64,000 bases of DNA from Blastomussa wellsi (GCA_947652115.1 OX393561.1:42152426-42216425); one strand, 5' to 3'; shown: positions 29,945 to 42,344, counted from the stretch's first letter. A program made the numbers and translations. Notes: generated from the letters alone by a model not told the origin.

Positions 29945-31997
29945 GTATGATCTATTGGCTGTAGTTCAATTGGAACTTGCCGTCGTACGAATATATGTTT
30001 GAAACTAAATCAAGCCGTCACATCACATCACAAGTTTTCATTACGATCGGGCCACGAGAAATGTTTTAGTTCACCTGTCTAAACACCGCTAACTGAAGTA
30101 CCCCTCAATGTTCTCAATTCCCCAGGCTTGTTGATGTAATAAGTCAACCTTGAACAGAACTGTATGCTCGAAACTTCTAGTTCCAAAGTTCTTAACATAG
30201 AATCTTTCTTTTAGTTTTACCGCGTTTCTTCTTTGCCTTGACAATGGAAATTGAGGAGAGGTCTTGTTATAAAAAAACAGCGATAAATAAACTCCAGGTT
30301 TATGGTCATTCGAATAGCCGTTATGGGGGGATATTAAGGCAATAATAATACGGTGGCATATCAGTACTAGAGAGCCATCTTCCAAGTTTCCTTTACTGTT
30401 TAATAGGTTTTGCTATTCATTTAACACACCCGGTTCTGGCAGAAATACCCAACTAACTCTCCACGAATGCGCATTGGATTTGAGAGGGTAGATTGATGAT
30501 GAGGCGCATGATTATTGAAACACAACCACGAAGTTTCGAATTTTATTTTGCCGACCATAATTTTGGGCCAGGGTGGGGGTGGGGAGTTTACTCCCATATA
30601 TGGGCTATATAGGTATGTGCCGCGGTATAGGGTGTGGTTTTTCGAGGTTCCCGTTCCTTAAGGGGGGATTCTACCTGAATTTCAATGAAATTTTGAGAGG
30701 TTTATAGATTTTATAAAAGGAAAAAAATTAGTTTTGAAACACCCACAGACAGCTGACCCCCAACCAGAAGCAACAAGCTTGGTAGGGGGACTGTTTGGGT
30801 GTGCATATTCTAATTTTAAACTTCAAATTCTAATTTTTAAACTCCATTTTTCTCCTCCTTTAAGAAAAACTCCCTCCTCCCAAATATACCCAAAAATCAT
30901 CCAAAATTTACAAACCATTCACTGGTGAGATGAATGATGGATTCACCTTAAATGACGGCAATACGGCTTTCAGGTAGAATCCCGCCTTAAATGGGGTATC
31001 ATTTTTGCTTCTTTTGGTGGTGTCATCCTTGGATAGGGTACCTGAATTGTATTATTTGGCCATTTTACAATTTGCAGTGCGTAAACAACTCGCTAAACGA
31101 AAAGGAAACGGTCTGTCAAACTGAAAACGTTACGGGAAGGGATGTCATTTTTCGGGTTTGGTCCTTAAATAGGGTATAACCTATGTTGGTTGTCTGGGCA
31201 TTACGAATCTTTTAAAGGTTTTAAGCATTCGCCAGTCCCTCAAATTGTGCCGGTACGTGTTCCTGCCATATGTTTGTCCTGGGGAGGGGGGGAGGGGGTT
31301 ATCTCATATATGGGCTATATGGGTATGTGCCGCGGGATAGGGTATATTTTCTTTATTGTTAACAAGGGTCAGGGTTTAAGAACCTACGCGGCACACACCT
31401 ATCCGAAATTTAGGGATGTTGGTTTTCTAGGCATTCCGAATCTTTCAAAGGTTTTAAGCATTCGGCAGTCACTCTATTGTGTCGGTGAGTGTTCCCTAAT
31501 CTCTCACAAACGTCCCTGACTCCTTCAGTTTATTGTAGTCCTATAACATCATAAAATAATATTGTGTTACAATAACGTATAAGAAAATCCATACCGTGGA
31601 AATTGCAAAGAGATTATTTAGCAGATATTTTTATTTCTTGTGAATAACAGAACAGGGGCGGATCCAGTATATCCCGTGTAGCTGGCTAGAATGCTAGATT
31701 CAGGATTTTTCTTAGGAGGGGGAGTGCACCTCTAAAGAATGAAGTATCTGACGGGTGAAGCAAACAAACACAGTCTTGCAGAATACTAGTTAAGTTAGAA
31801 AGCCAGAGGTCATCATGGGAAGGGGGGAGGAGCACCTGGCACTTCACTACACCCCTGTAGAATTTCACTGATAATTTCTTATTTTAATACAGTATAACCA
31901 GTAATTGAGAAGCACCTAACCACAACTGTCATCTGTGTAGAATGTTCAATACTTACATCATCTCTTCGTATGAACCATCTCCAAAAATAGCTCATCT

Positions 31998-34790
31998 TAT
32001 ATATTCCAGAAGCACTCAGGTGTACTATGATGCCAGGACTCCAACATGGATGAACCAGAAAGGATATATAACACTTGCCTAAACTTCAATATAATGTGCG
32101 ACGCAAAACCTAATTCATGTTATATATCCCAGAAGTATTCAGGCATACTATGATGCCAGGACTCCAACCTGGGTGAACCAGAAAGGATATATAACACTTG
32201 CTTAAACTTCAATATAATGTGTGACACAAAACCTAATTCATGTTATATATCCCTGAAGCATTCAGGCATACTATGATGCCAGAACTCCAACCTGGGTGAA
32301 CCAGAAAGGATACATAACATTACCCTAAACTTCAATATTCAGAAACGTGCGATGCAAAACATTAATTCATGTTATATATCATAGAAGCACTCAGGCATAC
32401 TATGATGCCAGGACTCCAACCTGGGTGAACCAGAAAGGATATATAACACCTGCCTAAACTTCAATATAATGTGTGACGTAAAACCTAAATCATGTTATAT
32501 ATCCCAGAAGTACTCAGGCATACTATGATGCCAGGACTCCAAGCTGGGTGAACCAGAAAGGATATATAACACTTGCCTAAACTTCAATATAATGTGTGAC
32601 ACAAAACCTAAATCATGTTATATATCCCAGAAGCATTCAGGCATACTATGATGCCAGAACTCCAACCTGGGTGAACCAGAAAGGATATATAACACTTGCC
32701 TAAACTTCAATATAATGTGTGATGCAAAACCTAAATAATGTTATATATCCCAGAAGCATTCAGGCATACTATGATGCCAGGACTCCAAGCTGGGTGAACC
32801 AGAAAGGATATATAACACTTGCCTAAACTTCAATATAATGTGTGACACAAAACCTAAATCATGTTATATATCCCAGAAGCATTCAGGCATACTATGATGC
32901 CAGAACTCCAACCTGGGTGAACCAGAAAGGATATATAACATTTGACAAAACTTCAATATACAGAAATGTGCGATGCAAAACATAATTCATGTTATATATC
33001 ATAGAAGCACTCAGGCATACTATGATGCCAGGACTCCAACCTGGGTGAACCAGAAAGGATATATAACACTTGCCTAAACTTCAATATAATGTGTGACACA
33101 AAACCTAATTCATGTTATATATCCCTGAAGCATTCAGGCATACTATGATGCCAGAACTCCAACCTGGGTGAACCAGAAAGGATATATAACATTTGCCTAA
33201 ACTTCAATATAATGTGTGACGCAAAACCTAAATCATGTTATATATCCCAGAAGCACTCAGGCATACTATGATGCCAGGACTCCAACCTGGGTGAACCAGA
33301 AAGGATATATAACACTTGCCTAAACTTCAATATAATGTGTGACGTAAAACCTAAATCATGTTATATATCCCAGAAGTACTCAGGCATACTATGATGCCAG
33401 GACTCCAAGCTGGGTGAACCAGAAAGGATATATAACACTTGCCTAAACTTTAATATAATGTGTGACACAAAACCTAAATCATGTTATATATCCCAGAAGC
33501 ATTCAGGCATACTATGATGCCAGAACTCCAACCTGGGTGAACCAGAAAGGATATATAACACTTGCCTAAACTTCAATATAATGTGTGATGCAAAACCTAA
33601 ATCATGTTATATATCCCAGAAGCATTCAGGCATACTATGATGCCAGGACTCTAAGCTGGGTGAACCAGAAAGGATATATAACACTTGCCTAAACTTCAAT
33701 ATAATGTGTGACACAAAACCTAAATCATGTTATATATCCCAGAAGCATTCAGGCATACTATGATGCCAGAACTCCAACCTGGGTGAACCAGAAAGGATAT
33801 ATAACATTTGACAAAACTTCAATATACAGAAATGTGCGATGCAAAACATAATTCATGTTATATATCATAGAAGCACTCAGGCATACTATGATGCCAGGAC
33901 TCCAACCTGGGTGAACCAGAAAGGATATATAACACTTGATTAAACTTCAATATAATGTGTGACACAAAACCTAATTCATGTTATATATCCCTGAAGCATT
34001 CAGGCATACTATGATGCCAGAACTCCAACCTGGGTGAACCAGAATGGATATATAACATTTGCCTAAACTTCAATATATATATATAATGTGTGACGCAAAA
34101 CCTAAATCATGTTATATATCCCAGAAGCACTCAGGCATACTATGGTGCCAGGACTCCAACCTGGGTGAACCAGAAAGGATATATAACACTTGCCTAAACT
34201 TCAATATAATGTGTGACGTAAAACCTAAATCATGTTATATATCCCAGAAGCACTCAGGCATACTATGATGCCAGGACTCCAACCTGGGTGAACCAGAAAG
34301 GATATATAACACTTGCCTAAACTTCAATATAATGTGTGACGTAAAACCTAAATAATGTTATATATCCCAGAAGTACTCAGGCATACTATGATGCCAGGAC
34401 TCCAAGCTGGGTGAACCAGAAAGGATATATAACACTTGCCTAAACTTCAATATAATGTGTGACACAAAACCTAAATCATGTTATATATCCCAGAAGCATT
34501 CAGGCATACTATGATACCAGAACTCCAGCCTGGGTGAACCAGAAAGGATATATAACACTTGCCTAAACTTCAATATAATGTGTGACACAAAACCTAAATC
34601 ATGTTATATATCCCAGAAGCATTCAGGCATACTATGATACCAGAACTCCAGCCTGGGTGAACCAGAAATGATATATAACACTTGCCTAAACTTCCATATA
34701 ATGGGCGACGCAAAACCTAATTCATGTTATATATCCGAGAAGCACTCCGGGATACTGCAATGTCAGGGCTCCAATGTGGACTCCAACTTC
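31998..34790 (+). repeat. Satellite: 123-bp tandem repeat, about 23 copies, with higher-order order
   Basis: The unit reads ..atgatgccaggactccaacc tgggtgaaccagaaaggata tataacac.. with a usual period of 123 bp (129-130 where an extra cagaaatgtgcgatg-type segment or a (TA)n stretch occurs). Variants (ggact/gaact, aacctggg/aagctggg, agtactcag/agcactcag) recur in the same order about every 865-875 bp, that is every seven units. Each unit contains an inverted pair ggatatataac/gttatatatcc. Because 123 is 41 codons, frames run on through neighbouring units, giving false open frames (34059-34268, 34668-34850). The last unit (34690-34790) is diverged, as at an array edge. Confidence 0.92.
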
Positions 34791-35823
34791 AGAACTGGAA
34801 TAACACCAATCATGACTTGCTGCGTAGTACCTGTGGAGGCAAATACATGAAAGAACATGAATATTGTTCCATGCCCATGTACTTAAAGTTCCATGAAGGG
34901 AACACAAATAAACCAGAAACCAAAATATTTAATGAGATCAAAGGAAAAGAGAAAATAAAAAATAACAAAAACAAGTTTTAAAATTTATATATTTTTAATA
35001 ATGATTACCAATAAATTTAATATGACCTCGAGTTTAATTTTTTTTAATCAGATTTAATACATTATCAAAAAGAATTGCCAAGTCAAGTCTAAACTCAAAA
35101 AAGCTGATTCACGAAAAGTTCAATTTTAATTGAACAAACTGAGCCCACTTATGATGAAAAGAATCATTTATAGATTAATTTGCAATAATTATCAGCACAG
35201 CATCAACATATTAAATTTCTTACCTTGGTTCATCCCAACTTTGTTAGTTTAGCAACGTTTGCCAGCCTTGGTCTTAGATATTTATATTTTGGATATCCTG
35301 TGAGCTCAAGACTGATCTTCAATCCATTGTAAACGAACACTGTTCGCTAATATCACGTGCGCTTGTTGCATCTTGTTCCATCTGTTCCTGTTTGACGATC
35401 TTGAGCGATCGTTTAGGCTACTAATCCTGTCCACCAGTCAGACGAAGAATTGCAGAAACAACGTCGAACGACGAGGCTATTGATTCCTCTTCCTTGTGCA
35501 CTACGTACACGTCGATCGAAAAGCCCGCCATTTTGTGACCTTTTCATTTGTAGGCTAACGAGTTTGCAAACCTCGACACCGATGGGCTGCTTGATACAAA
35601 TTTTCCCACAATAACACCATAGTTTTTGGATTAAAGAGATATCTGGCCTGTTCCTTGAATCACCTGTGCAGTGCTGTAGTTCGAATTTAATTAATCCTTC
35701 AAACACGGCACTCGATCGAAATAAAATCAAATTCTCATGGCTGTTGTCATCACATTTGTGAAATCCAACCTTACAATGCCAAAGCTTAATTTGTGGAAGT
35801 TCGACAGATCGGTGTCAAATCAT
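34791..35823. other. AT-rich flank between the satellite and the ISL2EU element
   Basis: No supported gene. A short plus frame runs out of the last satellite unit to 34981. A 105-aa minus frame (35413-35730) has no features I recognise. Confidence 0.4.
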
Positions 35824-35892
35824 AATACTCCAATTCCAGAAAAAACCGGAAGTTGCATGCAAGCGAGGCTAAATAGCCCTCGAGCGAACAAC

Positions 35893-36795
35893 ATGGCGGA
35901 CGCAAAGTCAGACGAATTAGGGGAAGAATCGAATGCGCCTATGTTTCACACTACCACACAAGAGGAAACGATAAAGAAGAGAAAAAAAGTCGGCCACAAG
36001 TGCTGTGCGGCTGCCATGTGCACCAGTAGGAGCGATAACCGACCTGATTTGTCATTCCACGAGTTTCCTTCGGACACACAGAGAAGGAAGACTTGGGAAA
36101 TCTGTATGAAAAGAGGAGATGCCTATTTTTCCACGGTAAGAAATAAATTTTGCTGTTCCGAACACTTCTTACCGACTGATTTTAAAGCGAGTCTGACGGG
36201 ACACAGGCGCTTATTAATACCAGGAGCTGTGCCGTCAGTTTTCTCATGGACAAAAGAAGCGGACGAAAAATCGCTGCTTAGAGCGGAAAGGTTGAAGTCC
36301 AGATGTAAGGCAACTGAGGTCGCTAAAGCAGAAGCGAATACCCATCAGAATAAACAACAGGAAATAGAAATTATGGATGAAACAAACGATTCTGTTGTTT
36401 TCGGGCCACCAACGCTTGACGATTGGATAGAGGAAATGAAGAAGGAAAATGAAAGGCTGCTTCATGAATTACAAGAAAGTAAAAGTAAGGAAAGGATTTA
36501 CAAGTTTGGTCTAGAAAGATTTTCAGGTTGCAGCGAAGACATAAAATTTTACACTGGATTCCCTGACTATGCAACTTTACTTGAATTTTGGAAATATGTT
36601 GAGCCTAGTGCCAGACTTCTAACTTCGGTTAAAATCATATCTTGTAGGACAATCTCTGATTCTGGGATAAGCCAACTCATACAAAATGTACTTGTAATAA
36701 AAATGTTCTATGTTCTTCTGCTTCTCCTTCCACCATTCTGGCTGAAAGGCAATTTCCTCATTGAAAAATTCTCCATTACTACCAAGTATAGCTAG
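35893..36795 (+). pseudogene. Truncated THAP-domain transposase of the ISL2EU element
   Basis: The start ATG (CAACATGGCGGACG) lies just inside the left inverted repeat. Residues 36-110 form a THAP zinc finger: CCAAAMC, then FHEFP, W (RKTWEIC), and FCCSEHF. A coiled coil (about 180-215) and the helix-turn-helix-like FYTGFPDYATLLEFWKYV stretch follow, as in DDE_Tnp_4-type transposases. At about 36635 the sequence leaves the transposase and runs antisense through the end of the YqaJ gene, giving about 50 meaningless residues to the stop at 36793-36795. The whole catalytic DDE domain is deleted. The THAP part could still bind the element ends. Confidence 0.85.
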
Positions 36796-38720
36796 GACTG
36801 CCCAAGTTCTGTTCACAACAAACAGTTGTTGCTGTACTTGATAAAAGTACATATGATTGTTATTTACTTTCAAACCAATTTCAGACATTTTGCACACAGA
36901 TTTGCGTACAAGGGAATCTTTCAGGGTCTCACCATCCTTGACAAGAATGTTCTTGGCTTCAATGATTCCATAGGGATTGCTCCTACTTGGGTCAGTCACC
37001 AGACCATCTGGGGAGGCACCCAAAATTCCAGTTTTCCTTTCAATAAAAAATCCACACTTTTCAACTTTCACTTGCGTATGCCCCCGTTGGTGCATTATTT
37101 CAGTGTACTTGTCTATAACCAGTTGCTCATTCTTTAAGCCATCTTTCATGGCCTGTGATTGATAGTCATTGTTATAGTTTAGCACTTCTTTGATGATTTT
37201 GGAGGGTGACGTTTCTGCTTTGTGATTGCATCCAACCCTGTAACTCTTTGATGCTGTCACTCTGCCAAACCTGTGTTTATACCATTCTTGGCAGGCAGAT
37301 TGTGGTCTTGTTTGGGCCTCAATTTCAGCAATTTGCTCTTCAGTTTTAAAAAGATTCCTCTTTATTCTCTCACAACGATTGTTTATTTCATGAAGAGAGA
37401 CTGGGTGTTCTTTCACTGGTGATATTATCTGACTAACAGCTGCTTGCTGGTGTTTCAATTCCTCTCTTCCCTGAGCCACATCACTGGGTTCTCTTTCACA
37501 ATTTGAAACAGAACTTACAGAGTGCAGAGAGGTACCACTAACATTGACTTGCATGTTTGTTCCACACTCTTTAAGCTGTACATGAAGTACAGAACCCTTG
37601 GCAACTTCTCCTACTATTGTGTTCATTAACACGATATCGCCCACATCAGGAATCATTTTTGAAAAGGGGACAGCTGGGTTAACTATTTGTAAGTTTTGTT
37701 TCAACTTTCCAACAGATTCTTTGTCAAACTTACGCAATTTCGATGGCCTGGGGTCAAAAAGCGTGGGAACCACGCCCCTTCGCTTTTTTCCTGGGATATC
37801 TGATGTATGTCGAGGTTTGAAAAGTTTCTGTGACATCAAAGGAGTATGCTGTACAGTCCTTTTCCCTGGAATTCCCCATTTCCTTGGCTTGGAGGTACAG
37901 CTGCGGTTGTCCATTTGTTTAACTTCATTTTTTCTGGAAAGTTCATCCAGCTTCCAGATAACTGCCATAACATGACAGCAACAGCCACTTTTTCCGGCTG
38001 GGCATATTTTGTCACACTCAGCGGCTAGAATTTTAGGTTTGCTGTTCTTATGAATTACCATTCTTACTTTGTATTTGACAGATTTTCGATAGGAAGCCCA
38101 GCAAAGCGCTCTGAGATATATGCGATCGCCTGATGTGTCTTTCGAGACTTGGACATCGTGAACAAATGGAAGCATTCTTAGGCCTTTAGAACTTGCGAAC
38201 TCGACAATGGCATCATCTGATTTTTTCGTATTCTTTCCACAGTTCTTTTGGTGTTCCAATGTATCATTTGGAACAAAGTTGGGAACAAGACTGAAGTCTG
38301 TAGTGAAAGCAGAATCATCGTTTGGAAACTTGTCAAAGTAGTTTGCTGCATTCTCGGTGTCTACATCTTCAGAAGTCACTGCCGACTTTTCTTGCTTCAA
38401 CCTTGCTAGTTTAGCTTTAGTAAAGCTCTTCTCTGGGTCAGGGTCGTAGATTTTTAAGTTTTTCATTTGGTTCAGATTCTTAACCCTATAAACAATGACA
38501 AGGCCGGCCGCTATAAGCTATAAGCGATGGAAGGATGGCAAAGGAAGACAAATGCACGAGCTTACCTTTCCGAAAGTTCCTTTTTATTGCCACTTTGATT
38601 GATCCGACGACATTTCAACCAGAATTTTAACTGACTGACTGTTAATTTTCCTATTTGTTCTTCACTAACGAAGGCACCGGGAATATCCTCAGGGCAGAGG
38701 TCAACTTGTTCGTCCGCCAT
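36619..38720 (-). CDS. SAP-SWIM-YqaJ nuclease-like protein of the ISL2EU element (673 aa, 2 exons)
   Basis: Exon 1 (38566-38720) starts at an ATG beside the right inverted repeat (MADEQVDLCP) and carries a SAP-like DNA-binding motif (LTVSQLKFWLKCRRINQSGN). A GTAAGC donor and TATAG acceptor (intron 38486-38565) join it in phase 2 to exon 2 (36619-38485). A SWIM-type zinc site follows at 208-228 (CDKICPAGKSGCCCH). The C-terminal YqaJ/lambda-exonuclease domain (444-650) has WYKHRFGRVTASK, GLKNEQ, the Asp of GASPDG (about 545) and the ExK pair of IIEAKN (561/563), then QVQQQL. The family is related to phage recombination exonucleases; its job in the transposon is not known to me. The frame is intact. 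The last few residues may come from the deletion junction. Confidence 0.88.
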
Positions 38721-39179
38721 GTTGTTTCGAATTTCCCGCGAGGGCTATTTAGCCTCGCTTGCATGCTACTTCCGGTTTTTTCTGGAATCGGAGTATTGCC
38801 GAAAACCGCAAACCGAAGGCGATGACAGGAACTTAACCGACCTATGACGTCACTCCATAGCAACCGGACCGAACGAATATTTGAACTTCCGGTTATCTCT
38901 GGCTCGTGATGAAAAATCATCAATTCCCTGAAATAAGTTACAAAATAATTCTTACAGGAATGGCCCGAAGGGTTAAAATAAAACCAAATTGTATTCCGCA
39001 CACTGTGAAATATTCGCATTTTTTATTGAAAGGAAGTGCACCATTTTGTTGACCAATAAAAAACCTTTGATTCGTTTTTGTACAAGATTTAATGAATAGT
39101 GTTAAAATGTCAGGAAATATACTGTTTCTTCCGATTCCGAAAGCCAACACGCAAGGCGCAACTGAGATTTTGCGCGATC

Positions 39180-41164
39180 ATGAAGCAAAACACGACCGCT
39201 TTTATCGTGGTTTTTCTACTTAGTATGGCCAGCTGCCACAGATCTTCGCCGCTTCATCGTAAGTAGAACTTACATGTTTACAGTAGAAATTGGCAACAAG
39301 AAAAATCACGAGCGATTATTTACAATGAAACATTTTGTAGTGTTGTGGTGTTTTAAATGTAACATCTGATGAATAATCCGACCAAGAAATTGCTCGAGAA
39401 TTATTTCACAGTTTTATCTTCTGAAGTCTTACTATTTTTATTGGTTAACTTTTTCGATCTCTGATCACTTTCATTATTCAAAAAATTTATTTACACGCTC
39501 TTTTAAGCCTCGAGTACAAATAAAAAAGAACGACTGCAGGTTGTCAAAGTAGACGAGCATTACGAGATAAAAATAATCTCTCAGAACGTTTAAAATTGGA
39601 CATGATCGCTTTTTTGTTACTTTCATTTAAATAAATGTTTTCCAGAAAGGTTTTCCGTTAAACAAAACAATTTAACGCTGAGGTTTCTTTGTCAGTAAAT
39701 CCATGCATACTGCATTTGCCTTGAAAAAATGGTTACCTAAATATTCAGGAAATTTACTTATGCTAACTGTACTTTTTTTGTTTCGCGCTTTAACGGACTC
39801 GTCGATGATTTTCGAACTGTGTGTCAATTAAGATGAAAAAAAGGAAAAACATTTGAACAGTAGGATGAACAGCACGCAATAGTCTTTCGACTAACAAACC
39901 TGTGGCCCTCGGATTCTCGATCGAATTGAAATTTAGAAATGTTGGTTTTTGTGGAGGGAGGAAAACCGAAGAACCCGGCATGTAGTAAAACGAGGAACAC
40001 CGGAACACCGGAACACCACAAAATACGGAACACCGGAACACCCCGGAACACCAGAAATACCATAAAATGCCAATAAATTTCTAAAAATTCTGGTGTTCCG
40101 GGTTGTTCCGTGTTTTGGGGTGTTCCGGTTTTCCTGGTTTAAGTACATACTGGAGAACCCGGAGAAAAACCCACGGAGCAAGGACGAGCTCAGCCCACTT
40201 ATGGCGCCGGGTCACCATTGGTGGGAGGCGAACACTCTCACCACTGCGCCATACCTATTCTGCAACATAGCAATTTGGTATTATTAATTCACATTCTAGC
40301 ACGAGGAAACAATCTGAAGTTGCAGGTCGCTCACATAATGCTGTTACCAGCAGGTATGGGAGTCATAAACGTATATGGAGGCACGGGACCAGGGTAGTTT
40401 AATAGAGATGTTGTGAAGAATTAGTAAACTGTTTAGGTTTGGGATAGATGTTTTTGTCATGCTAAGTTTAAAGTTTTGTTTATAACTTGAGTTTATAGTC
40501 CAAGGTTATTCAAGGTTCAACTCGTCACATGAGGTTGGTTGAAACGTTGATTGTTGTTTCGTGTTCTTCCTGTTTTATATTTTCGTGTTGGTCTGTTTGC
40601 ATTCGCCCTCTCAAATAACTCTAAGTACTTGTCTGATTTATCCAAGGTCACTGAGATTCGTAACCCAAACATGGCTACAGTTTAGCTATATAGTTAAAGC
40701 ATAGGAGCACAGTAGAATTGAGTCCCCCAGGTTGACTGAAATTGTTGAAATTGTTTCGGGCAAAACGCTCAGGATTCGGGCATGCGGACGGATATGAGGA
40801 GTGTAAGGATATTAGGCAGCTAGCAAATAAAATTTAAATATTCCACATAGCCAGACAAATGTCAAGATGAAGGAAGCAAGACTTATTATTGTTATTGCAG
40901 ATCCAGAATTTGGTGAAAATCAGCGCACAATGAAAAGACCTTGTTTAACAGAAAGGTAACCGTATATATGTTGATTATATTGATTATTTTTATTTCAATA
41001 ACTGTTTTTAAATTGAACACGACACTGCTAAATTTGTACTTATGTTACAAAAAATACAACTTTTTGAAGAGGGAATGAGAAAAAAGCAATGTATAACTGT
41101 TTATGTTCTAATTCCTCTTTTTTTTTGTAGTGGAGCCATGTGTGAACTTTCTCCAAGAATATAA
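39180..41164 (+). CDS. Candidate small secreted two-cysteine peptide (3 exons, 55 aa)
   Basis: Exon 1 39180-39258 encodes MKQNTTAFIVVFLLSMASC, a good signal peptide, and ends in phase 1 at C|GTAAGT. Exon 2 40901-40955 follows TTATTGCAG, completes a His codon and ends AG|GTAACC in phase 2. Exon 3 41131-41164 follows a strong pyrimidine tract plus TGTAG and reaches a stop in frame. After a dibasic Lys-Arg (about residues 38-39) comes a 16-residue tail with two Cys eight apart (PCLTESGAMCELSPRI). This could be a peptide-hormone-like or other secreted peptide. All three joins fit in phase, but the exons are short and chance is possible. No family recognised. Confidence 0.35.
39990..40135. repeat. 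GGAACACC / GGTGTTCC degenerate repeat
   Basis: Repeated ggaacacc units to 40052, then the inverted ggtgttccggg units from 40092. The block is low-complexity and palindromic overall. Confidence 0.7.
40136..40256 (-). repeat. SINE-like fragment with tRNA-like head
   Basis: On the minus strand: atggcgcagtggtgagagtg, then ttcgcctcccaccaatggtgacccgg, like an A-box region and tRNA-like fold of a SINE head, followed by an unfamiliar body. It differs from the main SINE family here. Confidence 0.35.
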
Positions 41165-42344
41165 TGTCTCCTATCTGCACTTTAAATTGATTCCCTAAGG
41201 ATTGGGAACAGTGGTTCCGGAACTCAATGCGTTTGATGCTTTCTCCGCGTTTCTCTGTAATCATGTGATAATTAGAATCATATATTAATGTATATTAAGA
41301 GATATAAAACTGAATTAAGAAAAAAAAACAATAGAAAACTTCAGCACTTACTGTATGTCTTATGTGTCGGCAGTGAATTTAATTGTCTTTTATCGGTTAA
41401 GTTAACGCCAAAGTAAAATTGGAGTTTGTGTTCAAAGTGAAATCGTTTGCCCTATTTCCCGGACACCCCTATTTCCGGACACTTCGACTGAACGATTCCG
41501 TAATTCGTTGAAACAATAAAAAAACTCCGATCGATATGTTCCGAAGACTTATCGACTAGTCAGCTTTCATTTGATACCTTCGTGGCCAAGCCACACCCCG
41601 TTTAGGCGAGAACATTCAAGTTTTTAGTCGAGGTAGGTAAAATTTGTTTCTTCTTAAATGCGATTTTTAGCGCGCGACGAATTACCTATTTACAGTTAAG
41701 CGGTCTGTTCTCGCAAAATACGATACAGATTAAACTTTTTTTTGGACGTAAGTAAAGTTTAAAGGACCAGGTTTGTCAGCATATAAGAATTTTCTGTTTT
41801 CAGTTTCGTATCTTCGAACTTGACCACAAAAGAGTTTATTTGCATCTTTGGTGAGGTGTCCTATTTCGGGACACCTAACGATAGCAAACTAGTTTCTGTT
41901 CTTAAAAGACAAGCGTTTTTATAATTCCCTTTCGTAATTTCAAGTCATCTGAAATAATTAATTTGAAAAAAATACTTGCCTATTGTTTTCCAAGTCCAGT
42001 CCAGTATCCAATAAATCTAATAAATCAGTCGCCAGTCTTCCTCGTCTTACCGTGATACAAATCAAATGTGTCGATGGGCTGACGTTACAAAGATTCTCGG
42101 CATTTCAAAAAGAACCGTCTCAAGATCCTTCTCGGATTCTTCTGCAATTCTCTTCCCCCAAAACCTTTCTGTTCTACAGGTAGTCATCTCGTAGTTCCAG
42201 GAGAAGCCACAACCTTTTGAAAGCGGAGAAGGCCCTGGGAACGAGGTTGCAGAAGCCATTGTTCATTGTGCATTGGATTGCGGGGAACCTGGGTACAATA
42301 TCACTTCCTGTTTACAACATTTATTTCCGCTTCCTCATCTTTTA

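Larger units (their letters stand above)
28641..31997. other. Gene-poor region with hairpin and diverged repeats
   Basis: No supported gene. It holds a perfect 19-bp-stem hairpin at 28967-29009, a signal-peptide-like open stretch at 29861-29944, and two pieces of the GGGGTAC..TGTGCCGC repeat at 30570-30660 and 31270-31400 (shared catatatgggctatat and gtatgtgccgcgg). Small minus frames at 29594-29827 and 30089-30385 have no recognisable features. Confidence 0.5.
35824..38797. mobile_element. ISL2EU-type DNA transposon, internally deleted (2974 bp)
   Basis: Terminal inverted repeats of about 60 bp: left aatactccaattccagaaaa.., right its reverse complement ending ggagtatt, sharing the accggaagt and gcatgcaagcgaggctaaat blocks. 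Inside are two convergent genes: a THAP-domain transposase piece on the plus strand and a SAP-SWIM-YqaJ protein on the minus strand. The pairing of a THAP transposase with a YqaJ nuclease is characteristic of ISL2EU (IS4EU) elements. The DDE part of the transposase is missing, so this copy cannot move alone. No target duplication could be fixed. Confidence 0.85.

Noticed and set aside
34059..34268. Open frames inside the satellite
   Set aside because: They arise because the 123-bp unit is divisible by three; the protein is only the translated repeat.
31998..34790. CRISPR array
   Set aside because: Units are contiguous 123-bp tandem repeats without unique spacers, in an animal genome.
37598..37975. 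125-aa plus-strand frame
   Set aside because: Antisense to the YqaJ gene.
41040..41264. 74-aa minus frame with an acceptor-like TTACAG before it
   Set aside because: No convincing upstream exon (a stop closes the only matching phase) and no known domain. Kept in mind as a rival to exon 3 of the peptide candidate.
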